In this document: positions 40,348 to 50,360 of the stretch, in pieces | How the letters are laid out: each line of letters starts with the position of its first letter | Position numbering within the stretch: the first letter of the stretch is position 1 | NCBI GenBank assembly: GCA_900708905.1 | Contig: CAADRB010000061.1 | Span: 366,119 to 430,118, forward strand | Source of the DNA: Hymenolepis diminuta | Lineage: Eukaryota; Platyhelminthes; Cestoda; Cyclophyllidea; Hymenolepididae | DNA: 64,000 nucleotides | Reading direction: 5' to 3' | The notes under the pieces: model-generated | Databases searched by the model: none | Seen by the model: only the letters and a program-made list of their open reading frames with translations | Told to the model about the DNA's origin: nothing | Made by a program: the position numbers and the translations under genes

Positions 40348-41589
40348 TGAGTGAATGGTCTTCACCTGTAAGGGCATTTACCGGTTTAGATAGGACTGAA
40401 AATAAGGCGATTAATCACTTATCTCCGTGGCGGACGGAGGGGGGAGGTAAGAGCGTACAGCTCTTAGCCATAAGAAGATTATGGCATAACCAAGAACATA
40501 ATTAATTCAACCGGTCAACAAAGTCTGATTATTGCGCAACTACTTTCACGCACCCACCTACGGGCCAAATCATTAAATTAATAGATCATATAGAATAATT
40601 TTCATCATATGAGAATATGGACAACTCGTTACTCTCCGACTTCAAATAAAGTTAGGTACGTGATTGTATTGATGTCATTACGAATGTCTCTCTGACCTCT
40701 CCACTGCTTCAAAACTTATTAGACTTGTCGGATGCTGCCCTACAAAATATGTTAATGTGTGACGGTCAATTCATTAATTTCTAACTTTTCCATTACCACT
40801 TTTCCTAATTCAAAACTTTTCCGACCATGTCTAAATAATTGACAATTTATGAATCACTAATTTATTTAAATTGTCTTTGTTCGTTTGTGTTTAACGAATT
40901 TTCAAACTCTATTTAAAAATATATTTATAATATTTTTGGAAAATTAAAAAATGCATATAAACAATTCTATTCACTGTTCTTCAGTGGGTCAAAGGAGTTA
41001 AAATCAATATTTCTCAAAACAATTAAAAAATCATTGAGAATTCTTTAATATCATACGACCATGTATAACAGCCTACAAGATTTACTACACTCACGTTTTT
41101 TCAAGGGTTACGATTCCTTACAGAAAGGCGATCAATACTAATAATATGATTAATTGTTTCCACAAGTGATTGATGTTGCATTATTATCATATGCAGAAGA
41201 ATATAAAATCAGACTTCCGAAAATTTGTTTGGATAAGGGATGCCATTACTCTGCACAGGCTGTAAGGATTAAATGAAAAGTAAAATATATGCTATATTTG
41301 CAGTAAAAGATATCAATTTAAAAATTTCCCCTTTGTTAACTGCATTTGATGCTCATCAATAACTTGATTTAAATCCATTCAAATACTCCTGTTGAAAAGA
41401 AAAATCTTCATTCATACAGTTTAAGAATGGACTTAATTTAGCGAAGAAGAATGACAGAAAATAATAACCTTTATTTTACTCTCGAAAATTATTAGAAGGT
41501 GCTGATACTTACGTTGGATGTTCAGAATTTTCAAAGAATAAACTTTCTGCGCTTCTCAAGAGTTCTATGGGACTCGCATCTTGACTTAC

Positions 41590-41836
41590 ATATAGTCTCT
41601 GTCCTGATTCTCAAATGATATTTCATTTGTTGCTCAATAAGTTGACAAAGAGCGTGAGATAGTCGATTCAACCTAGAGTTTCGCAACTGTCTCTTTGTGA
41701 CAACCAACATTTCACTCGGCTTTGGCTGATGCGTATTTCCAGCTTTTCTGATTTCCAGTTCTTCTTCTTGCTAATATCTTTTAACCTCATTGCTTACCGA
41801 TGTCCAATATACTCCTTGCTCCACAGCCACCATCAT
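41590..41836 (-). CDS. Candidate small spliced gene, two exons joined by a 27-nt intron
   Basis: No family recognised. On the minus strand, exon 1 is 41836-41798 (ATG ATG GTG; in-frame TGA five codons upstream of the first ATG) and encodes MMVAVEQGVYWTS. The intron is 41797-41771, 27 nt, GTAAGC...TTAG. Exon 2 is 41770-41590, 60 open codons plus one base, ending at a strong donor GTAAGT (41589-41584). Both joins are phase-consistent, and reading through the intron would hit TAG. Exon 2 begins QEEELEIRKAG, is basic and glutamine-rich, and looks helical or coiled-coil. It is about ten percentage points GC-richer than its flanks, like the exons of the TRMT44 gene. A possible continuation uses the donor GTAAGTATC at about 41516 and the acceptor TTTTCAACAG near 41388, giving a short C-terminus. 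The 3' structure is uncertain. The 27-nt intron suits the tiny 5' introns seen at 59-61 kb. Confidence 0.35.
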
Positions 41837-42619
41837 GCAAACCAATGTGCATCAGTGTGAAGGCCACCGTGCCGACATAGACTCATATTCATATCCTTTC
41901 TTGATTGTATTGACCATTGGTGGAAGATGATTGCTTTCTCTTGCCTTTGTATAGCTTAGGTTAATGGTTCAATTACCACCTGTTAAGAACCTTAGAGACC
42001 TGTTCGTATTAACTTGTCCTATTTATATGGTGTTTCTTAATAAAGACGTATTTAGACCACGCTTTCTGCAGTTATCGTAGTCATTAAATTCAAATAATTG
42101 CGTTTATCAAACCGCTTTTAACTACTTTCTTAAATGTAAGCATAAAATGAATTTCGAAATGTTTAGGTATTTAGAACAGAAGGTCCGAATTAAACCACAA
42201 AATTGAAAACGACAATTGGAATTGGGCATTGAAATTTAAATATGGCCGTCAATAGGAAATTCCAATGTCATATTAATCTGATCACTTTTTAATTCTTGCT
42301 TACAGATACATCTGCATTCCAGCCATCACAAAGAAACATCAGTAGTAAAATAAAAAACCCTACTTTTTCTTGCTTTTTTATATCCATTTGATTTTGACAA
42401 CTAACGTAGATAAATAGGACATCAAAATATCCTTTCGTTTCGCACTGATTTTTTGCCGAAAATATGCACGAAATATCCCACAATAAACTGTCAGTGTATA
42501 AAAACCTGATTTGTTAAAGTTTCACTGATTAATTAATCATTAAATAAACTTTATTGAAAGTTACTATTACCTGTTTTGATATCTACTGCCAAATCACAAG
42601 CTTATTTAGGCATTAACGG

Positions 42620-42720
42620 TTTTGTGAGAAGAGGCAAGCAGCGGAAGGAAGAGTTATGAGGAACAGGTGAAACGAGGTACAACACAGCGGTTAGCCAATT
42701 TTACGTTCCTTGTTAATTGA
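42620..42720 (+). repeat. Copy B of the purine-rich dispersed repeat
   Basis: Shares with copy A the ordered motifs GAGAAGAGGCAAGCAGCGG (compare GAGAGGGAAAGAGCGG) and TGAGGAACAGG (42657-42667), followed by an ACAACACAGCG-type stretch. Its right part, GTTCCTTGTTAATTGA (42705-42720), resembles GTTCTTTGTTCATTGA in copy C at 45863-45878. Divergence is high, so the copies are old. Confidence 0.45.
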
Positions 42721-44204
42721 TGAGCACTAAATAATCAAGGAATATCAAATTAGATACATTAATGTTGAATTCGGATACTCTAGGTCATTCATTTTTCGTC
42801 ATTAGCATCGTGAATGACTTCAATTTCAAAAGTTCAAAATCGGAATTCATCACCCTGGTTCCTCGTATCTACGAATTTCGGAGAATAGCGATTATTCGAT
42901 AAAATGGAATGGTTGGTATTGTCATTCCGATATATTTTTCCCCATTTGAAGAATAGTTTAGTTTTCAAGTGATTAAAGGGAGAGATCGCCAGAGAAGAAA
43001 CCAAGACGTGATATATATTGACTTTAAACAAAGTTATAGAATGAACACAAAACGTTTTTAGTCGCCTGTTAGCGTTTAAAGGAGAGCAATAAATTATTCC
43101 TATTAAGTGGTTAAAATGTGTAACTGTGTGGGAGCTGGCTTACCACATAATCCCATTGGCAAAGAGGAAAGCAGCTCTTTTAAAGGCAGTGTTTAAACGC
43201 TCAGTAAATTGATGACTATTGTCAAAACAATTAAAAAATAGCGTGGCTATTTCTTAATGAACAGAAGTGGTGGTAATTAGCAGTATAAGTCTGCTGATCT
43301 CGCATTACGTAACACTGACTATTTTTAATTAATTTCCTACCACATTACATGCTTAGACAGATCCCTACTACAATCGCTTTCATAGAATATTTTATACGAC
43401 CTCATATATGCTAATAATGAAGTCTATTAAAACATCAAATAAACTTTGATGACGATAAGAATATTTTGAAATTCATTTAATAAATAATATAAAAGTGAAT
43501 TTATAATGGACTATAAATTAAGCTTAAGGGAAAGGATACTTAAGCCTCTTTCCCGTAAGAGATGTAGTAGGCTACTGACTGAACTAAGATCCTGCCTAAA
43601 CGAACCAAAAACATCCCAGTGAAAGGGACCAAATGTGCAAATGATGTTCATTATTTTTGGCAAAATTTTTTGTTTAGTTATTTTGAGAATGAAAGCGTTA
43701 GAAAGCCCAATCGAATAGAAACGCGAAGGAAACTTGCAAGTTTCATCTCTCGCGCACCGGGTTATCGATAATTTGAATTCTACCCTCACGCCCAGATATT
43801 TAAGACCAATGAAACGAAAATCGCTGCTCATATTGGCTAACTGGGAAGCCAATCATATTCGATCATATATTAACAAATTTATTTTCTTAATGAAAAATTG
43901 TGGTTTGAATTGTAAGCCTTCCTTCTTTCTCCTGAGATCTGAATAGTTGGAACTTAAAAAAGGGGCAATTGAGCATTATAAAAAGGAAAGTGTACTTAGG
44001 TAGAATGGATATGCTTTGATCAACTGTAGAATAACTGAGTTCAATAGGGAAAAATGTATTCTCACGAGGTCAATAAATATTATCTGGGCTGCAACTCACG
44101 TTCATACACTTTTGTTCAGGCTATCGGTATGTTAACTCTTCTTTTAGAAAACTGTAACGTTTTTTCAATATATGGATGAGTAACAACTTTTAAAATGCGC
44201 GATT
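42721..44204. other. Intergenic stretch with a bidirectionally open block
   Basis: Mostly AT-rich and featureless. At 43511-43946 both strands are unusually open. The minus strand has 113 codons (43852-43511), and the plus strand is open from 43734 to 43943. The block at 43690-43860 is GC-richer than its flanks. Neither translation shows a recognisable domain, and neither has convincing splice sites at both ends. It could be a decayed exon or transposon fragment. Confidence 0.25.
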
Positions 44205-44340
44205 TTAGAATGCCAGGGCTTCTGACTCATCAGCTACCTCCATTCCTCCCCTGCTGTCTGGCGGTTTTCGATTTCTGCGTCTGGATACAAGCCACCATTT
44301 ATTTTCGCTGTTCGCGCTTTCCTCCTTTTCATATATTCTG
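44205..44340 (-). CDS. Candidate terminal exon of an unrecognised minus-strand gene
   Basis: On the minus strand a strong acceptor, a pyrimidine tract ending TTTTTCTTTCAG, is followed directly by 136 bases of near-50% GC sequence in an AT-rich setting. Entered with two bases carried over, it reads 44 codons to TAA (44207-44205), with hydrophilic segments such as ENKWWLVSRRRNRKPPDSRG and VADESEALAF at the end. In the alternative phase a frame from an internal ATG reads MKRRKARTAKINGGLYP... to a TAG at 44236-44234. A short upstream exon ending ACTCGAG/GTAAAA near 44500 would be phase-compatible with the second frame. I cannot tell which frame is used, and no domain is recognised. The evidence is the acceptor plus the composition jump. 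Confidence 0.3.
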
Positions 44341-45685
44341 CTGAAAGAAAAATTTGGTTTATTTCTTAAAAAGTAACGATATTCATTAAAAGCGCCTAAT
44401 GTCGCCTATGAAATTTGCACGTAGATAAAGGTAGTTTACTCGATAAAATTCCTCCTGTTTATCATAAATTATATTCAAATGGCGCAACATTTTTACCTCG
44501 AGTCGTATAACACGTCATAATGTAAATCAATTTACGGTATCAGATTATCATCTTGTAGCCAAAAATCACTTGTTTATTTCTTTGTGTTCGAGTATTCAAG
44601 TTAACCCAATTACAGGAAAGAAGGTGGTTCAGTGATGACTATAATAACAAGCAAGGTAGTTTTATTTTAAATTCCTTTACCAAAGTGAAAGTACTCCTCA
44701 GAGATAGTTTCTCATTCAGCTGATGTTTGTTGTTCTGTTTGATATAGACTTCTATTTTTATATTTTAATTGCTTATAATTACTGTGTGATACCTCATATG
44801 TATTCATTCTATTAAACGAAAGCATCTAACTAATACTTTCATATATAGTCTAAGTTTTGTTTAATTTTACTATTTCATAAAGCATAAGTCGGCGGAAAAA
44901 TTGGACCATTTTGTTATCTTACCGTATGTATTATGTTACTTATTATTAAATATTATGCGCTCATATACCATAGCTAATCTAAAATTATCTCAGGTTGTTT
45001 TCTAAGAGGACCATCACTTGAATTAAAACACTTTTTCTGTTAGTTAATGAGAAAGTGAGCTTGCACCCAAATTCAATGCAAAAAATATTATGAAGAATCC
45101 ATGAAACCTTTCAGATAATGAGTTTCAGTTAGTGTTCCAACATTATTGGGTATTAATAATATATTAATATCTTAATATTCAAATAGACACCAATCTCTTT
45201 AAAATGTACTTGTTAGACTCAACAATTAAATAGGTAATGCCAAGTTCTCAGGGAAAAATATTTCTTTAAATCACTTTTCATGTGAAGGAAGATATCCTGA
45301 AGCCCCTTCGAGTAAGTCATTCCAATTCCGGTCAGCGTTGACCGAATACTGCATTGGTGACATGTAGACTAACTGGGTATAAATAGTCACTTAAGCATGC
45401 ATCTAAGAATCATGTCATAATTTTAGCACTAATAGCACTCGATTTTTAATGCTCAATTTAATGTAAAGGCTGAAAAAATCATGCGCTTTATAAGCCTTGG
45501 TTATTTTTAATTCATTCGAAGTTTTTAAGCATAAGCATAAATTTTCGTATATTTGTATTCACAAATATTGGTATATAAAGGAGTTCTAATCCTTATTAAA
45601 GCTACTTTAGGAACATGAGGCTAGATCATGCCCCCCCTCTATATCTGTTGATTTTCCTGAGCATAATTAAATACAAGAGCACTTA
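44341..45685. other. AT-rich stretch, possible intron or intergenic DNA
   Basis: No coding sequence recognised. A 16-bp near-palindrome, CGGTCAGCGTTGACCG, lies at about 45331-45346 (6-bp stem, 4-nt loop) in a short GC-richer patch. Otherwise it is stop-dense and featureless. Confidence 0.35.
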
Positions 45686-45689
45686 ACGA

Positions 45690-45885
45690 GTGGACAGCGA
45701 AGAGTTGGGTTGGATGAGCGTGTATTGGATAATTAGTATAAATGAGAGGGAAGAGAAGGATCAGAGCTAGGAATAGGAAGGAAAAAGGGAAACATCAGTA
45801 CCGAGCTGGTACAAACCGAATTGTGAGGAATACGCGAAATGAGCACGATTTACCTACTTCGTGTTCTTTGTTCATTGACAGTTAG
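45690..45885 (+). repeat. Copy C of the purine-rich dispersed repeat, with a 47-codon basic ORF
   Basis: The longest of the three copies. It carries GAGAGGGAAGAGAAGG (45744 on), then TGAGGAATACG (45824-45834), then GTTCTTTGTTCATTGA, in the same order and orientation as copies A and B. A frame from ATG 45742 to TAG 45883-45885 encodes 47 residues very rich in Arg and Lys. This is what purine-rich DNA gives by default, so I treat it as a repeat and not as a gene. Confidence 0.45.
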
Positions 45886-47615
45886 AGAAAAGGCATGGGT
45901 CAGGAGGAGTGCAGCACATAAAGAAGTTAAATAGGTCTATGAATTAGACTCCACAGGTATTACACATATTTTAACATTTTCGGATCAGTCAATTGGGTCT
46001 GATCACTATGAAAGTGGTATTGGGTAGAAATTTGCACATCCATTAACAGTCCTTTTTTAAAGTTTAGCAATTTATTATGAAATCACATAGCGATGGCTGC
46101 CCCAATGTTTGCCTGACTTGAGATATTCTGGCGTTAATAAAAGGTAATGGGGTAGTTGAATGGAAAACTGCACTGGATAGTGCGATATTCGGGCTATCAG
46201 TGTTTGACTATATGAAAAACTCGCTTTGAGATATGTCGATCATGACTGAATCCCCCCGTCTTCAAATGTGTCACGTTGTAACTGACAGAACTATGTGAAT
46301 TAGATCAGACGTGTTCTGTCTGAGATTTCCACCAAATATCAGATATCAGCCTTTAATCAGCTTATCAAAGTAACTGGTTTCAAATTCCAAGTCTAAGTCC
46401 TTCGATAGTATGAGATTAATTTACTCATTACAGTAAATTTAAAATAGTGTATTACTTTCAAAAGGTGTGGTTGAGATTGGAAATTTATTAATTTATTTTA
46501 ATTATGTCTTCTTGTCCTTTAAATAATGTGCCGCTGCCGAACATGGTGTAAGGTTGGAAGTAGCAAACAGTTAACAATAGGTTGATCTGTTAATTTGCGC
46601 GATGACTATGGCAGTAATTGGAAGAATTAAGATTAACGAGTAATGTATGACAGTGGCAAAATATTGCTTGTGGGATAGGAGAGACAGAAATAAATTTGGT
46701 TGAAGAGTGGCAAAATTCTAGCAGTAAAGTAAACACCAAGGGATTTTAGTTCTGAAAATTAATAAATTGTGATAATAGTAAACATAGCTTTTCATCGACC
46801 ATTCAAAGGTCCTAGAAGTGCACTTCACATAAATGGGATTTATGCAGGAATAATTATCTTAAATTTTAAGTTTAACTGCTTCAACTGAATAATTACAAGT
46901 AACTTTAAATGTATAAAAACGTTAGTGCTTGTAAAACGATCTTTATTTATATTGATGAAATGTGACCTAAAATTTAAATTTCGGATAAAATGTGAAATCT
47001 GCAAATTACTAGTGAGCACTCTCCGTTGTACTATGATTTGGAAGTAACTATCATACTTGAAATAGTTGAGTCTGCAGTCCACCTAACCAAGGTTTCGAAT
47101 CTGTCATAATGTAAATAACAAGCCGTCCATTATTAATATTATTTTTTAGGTGGAAAGTTTTTCACTTTAATGCTCAGTCGAAAGCTACTGAATGACTTTA
47201 TGCAAAAAACACAAATCGTGATATCATATTTTTTTATTTTAATTTTTTCCTCTACAACAATTGGCAGTTAATTTTAATAAAAAGGAAATTTAAAAATCGA
47301 ATATAATAACTTAATATTTGTTACATTTTTCCTCATTTATGTAATGGCATATTATTATAGAAACTAATTGCTGAAATTATATTTTAAATCGGTTTAGAGT
47401 ATTAAGACCATTGGTCATTTTGTATTTCATATTGGTTTCCAAATTGATTGGAATTTATAGGTGTTCTAATCGTTAAATCATTTACACTTATCTAAGCTTA
47501 TATAATATGTATAAATTTATTTTAATGGAGCATTTATATGCATAATATTAAAGGAAAACAAATTTTTTAAAATTTACGTAATCATAAATTTTAGAGTCTT
47601 GGAATCCATATATAG
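45886..47615. other. AT-rich non-coding stretch, nothing recognised
   Basis: Stop-dense on both strands, with long A and T runs. An 80-codon ORF on the minus strand (47082-46840) is T/A-driven and hydrophobic or Asn/Ile-rich, as expected by chance. No RNA gene or repeat was recognised. Confidence 0.4.
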
Positions 47616-47625
47616 TATATAAATA
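47616..47625 (+). promoter_or_regulatory. TATA-like box ahead of a candidate small secreted-peptide gene
   Basis: TATATAAATA lies 45 bases upstream of ATG 47670. The spacing would suit a core promoter with a short leader. In DNA this AT-rich such strings are common, so its value comes only from its position before a GC-richer candidate coding block. An acceptor-like CTTAACAG at 47633-47640 lies between the two and could instead mark an internal exon boundary. Confidence 0.2.
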
Positions 47626-47669
47626 ACTGATACTTAACAGTTAAAGTTAGTTGGGAAGAGTACTTTGCA

Positions 47670-47921
47670 ATGGTGGCACAGCAACTCTCGTGCAAATTCG
47701 CAAAGTTAGTGGTCTTTATGTCGATGCTTATCGGTGATGTGAAAAGCCAATCGAACTGGTAACTTCTGGTCAATTAAGGGGATGGTACAATCCAGATTTT
47801 TTAAAAAGGCGCTTTTTGAATACTCTTCTTCAGCTCAAGTCAAAAATTGAGGAACATTTTTTGCTTTGCATGTAACAGAAATGAATGGAACTTTATTTTC
47901 ACCAGTTTGTCAGTGGATTAA
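47670..47921 (+). CDS. Candidate two-exon gene for a 58-aa secreted cysteine-containing peptide
   Basis: No family recognised. Exon 1, 47670-47758, runs from ATG to the donor TG/GTAACT. The intron, 47759-47833 (75 nt), ends at the good acceptor ACTCTTCTTCAG. Exon 2, 47834-47921, runs to TAA. The join restores a codon split 2+1 (TG/C = Cys30), giving 58 residues. The N-terminus MVAQQLSCKFAKLVVFMSML has a basic residue and then a hydrophobic core, as in a signal peptide, with possible cleavage before about residue 25. The remainder holds Cys30, Cys40 and Cys43 in a hydrophilic then aromatic context. Exon 1 is markedly GC-richer than its flanks. Caution: the opposite strand is also open (47773-47591). 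If the acceptor at 47640 is used, the frame extends upstream to ...VSWEEYFAMVA, and the gene would begin elsewhere. Small secreted peptides from short exons are well known in parasitic flatworms (micro-exon genes), but assignment here is inference. Confidence 0.3.
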
Positions 47922-50199
47922 CAAGCAGTACAGCAGTCATTTATCACACCATGGAACACAGATTGGAGACTTATTGCCCTGATTAATGAAGAAGTAACAT
48001 AATCCGCGTTTCTCAACTACTTGATATTCAGTGGAATATTTCCAAGATGGGTGCCTGAAAACACTTTCTTTCAAAAGGTCTGAAAATTACATTGTTAATT
48101 TTCAAAGGATCTATTCCGAGTATTTCAAAGAACGTTATCTTGACACTTCATATGTATTATTGTAAGTGAAATTTAATAATGCGTATTTATCGGCGTAAAT
48201 TTTGCATTAAAGATATAAATTTTTTGGTAAAAGTGTCCTACTGCTAATTAACATACTTCCCGCCCGTACCCATGTATTTTTGTCTAAATTGTTGTAGCCC
48301 TGGCCTAATTTTCGTGTGTGGTCAAGGAATGCTAATTTCATGTAATTGTTAATATATCACGTTCGCGAAGTCGTAATCATTATTGGTAAGAGGTTCTGAT
48401 GCTGCCTGCATAATTGAAAACTATTAACGTAAGATGTAAGACCGAACTACATGGTTGTAAAATTACATAAGGATTTTTACAAACGGTATTTTGATTGAAG
48501 TGAAATGAATAATTGATATAATAATAATGATAATAATAATCAAAATTGAAATGTTTCCAAATGTAAAACAGTATTCTCTTTTAAATTACCCTACTGAAAC
48601 GATAAGTAAGACAAATCAAAGATGAATCATGCAAATTAAAATAAAGTTTTATTTTCAAAAATTTAAATGAGTTATTTATTTTGTTGCTCCTTGATTAAGT
48701 AATCTGAAGGTTTAATATTATTAATTTGTCATTAATACACTTTTTTGAAAAGGTAACTTTGATTTAGTATCCAGTCAAAATACACACTGGATTATTCCTG
48801 CTTAATTATCAAGGAAAAACAAAATTCAATATTTAGACGAAGAAATTGTCAAACATAAAAAAACAGTAGAATCTTTTAACTAAGTGAGGAGGACAAAAAT
48901 CGGATTATCAAAGGTGTCTTAATTCATTTCATGTGTTTACACACCTTGCTAGGTTTTGACGCCAGGATCTGTCTCTGATATTCGGAATTGATTCATCCGT
49001 AGATTAAACGGATTTTAATACCTTTTTGACTATCCATAGAGCAGTTAACTTTTACTAAGGTGTTTCTAACGTGCCTAAGAAGGGATAGATTAGTTATTAA
49101 TTTCCCCAAATTATTACTTAGACATACATTTAGGTAAACATATTTACAATAAAGCTAATGGCAAATGCACAAGCATGCATATTTAAGATGTGTATTTATT
49201 GCAGATAAATAAACAGTTAAATGCCTTCAGGATAATACCATTTACAAATGAAATAGGTAAGTCCCAACTGATATGCATTGTGAAATGTTCGAGTTAGATT
49301 CAGACTCTGTCAAAGTAATCACAAGATATACATTACTGATTTATTTACATGTGAATTCAATAAACAGCAGCCTATGCAGATTTTGCTGTTCATTTTACCT
49401 TCTGATGCTATGGGGGCAGGTTATTATTTATTATCTAAACAATGGCAAAAATTTTTGTTATATTAGTCATTGTCATACTTAGACCACTGCGGTATTAAGT
49501 TGATATATTTCGTACTCATTAATTATTCTTTTCAGTCTTTTATTCTTTTAAACATTACCGAGAATGTAATTGAATTCATTTAAAATCAACTTGAATATGC
49601 AATGTTAGTTGAACAAAATCAACCCAATGGCAGAACAGTGTCAATCAAATCTGTCAACCAGGGAATTTAGCGAGGTGGATTTTTACGTGTATGTATAACA
49701 GATACAAAAATACAAAAGCACAAAATGCCTATTTATTTAAAGGACTAAATAGTAGGCAAAAAATGAGACAGACGTTGAAAATACCAAGTTTGATAGACTT
49801 TTCCCGTTTTTGTGGACTTTAAATCATTGTTTAAAATACATTATTGCCTTCATAATTTTCGTGGTTTGCATTATTTAATTTTCCTTTTTAAACATACCCT
49901 GGGTAGTTTGATGATAACAAAATGTAATCATATTCATAAATTTGATTTCTTGTTGCCAGAGGATTTGATTTGGAACTGATAATGATATCATCTACTCATA
50001 AATACACTAGTTCACGATAATCCTTTAATACGTCATAATTCCTCAAAAAAAAACTAAATTTTCGGATTTTCTATTATGATTGTTTATTAAAATACAGAAC
50101 AGAATAATGAGAGTAAAAAAATGGCCTCTACAAACCTGTTTAGCAGCAAAATATTTGAAGTTCCATTCTAAAATTTTAAGAAATTTACTGGGATGCAAA
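47922..50199. other. AT-rich stretch with an ATA microsatellite
   Basis: No gene seen. A simple ATA/ATG repeat runs from about 48516 to 48540. ORFs are short. Sequence just after the candidate peptide gene (47922-47990) is slightly GC-richer, with no continuing frame, and could be its 3' UTR. Confidence 0.4.
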
Positions 50200-50360
50200 A
50201 GAATGTCGATCAACATAAGTCGGACTGACGAGTCTGGGTCTTGCCTCGAGATGAGCAATCCTCATCCAGCTGGTGGCATCCAGGTGACCTGTTTCTATCA
50301 CCACTATGCAGGAGAAAACTGATTTTGCTATCTTGACAACTTGGATGGTGAGTTGGGCTT
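50200..50360. other. GC-richer island, open on both strands, with hairpin and E-boxes
   Basis: The plus strand has ATG 50203 followed by about 37 codons (MSINISRTDESGSCLEMSNP...), passing a possible donor CCAG/GTGACC at 50282. The minus strand is open over 50370-50185. GATGAG (50250-50255) and CTCATC (50261-50266) form a 6-bp stem with a 5-nt loop. CAGCTG and CAGGTG E-boxes sit close together (50267-50286). CTGACGAG at 50225 resembles the start of a hammerhead core, but no GAAA follows in place. It could be an exon, an old repeat or an enhancer; I cannot decide. Confidence 0.25.

Noticed and set aside
40341..40375. Hammerhead-ribozyme-like CTGATGAG followed by a GTGAA/TTCAC stem
   Set aside because: The conserved GAAA that must follow stem II is absent (CTGTAA is found instead), and no flanking stems I and III are visible.
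45742..45885. 47-residue Arg/Lys-rich ORF as a basic peptide gene
   Set aside because: It lies inside a purine-rich dispersed repeat, whose base bias alone produces Arg, Lys and Glu codons.
50225..50250. CTGACGAG resembling a hammerhead core
   Set aside because: No matching stem II and no GAAA in the required place.
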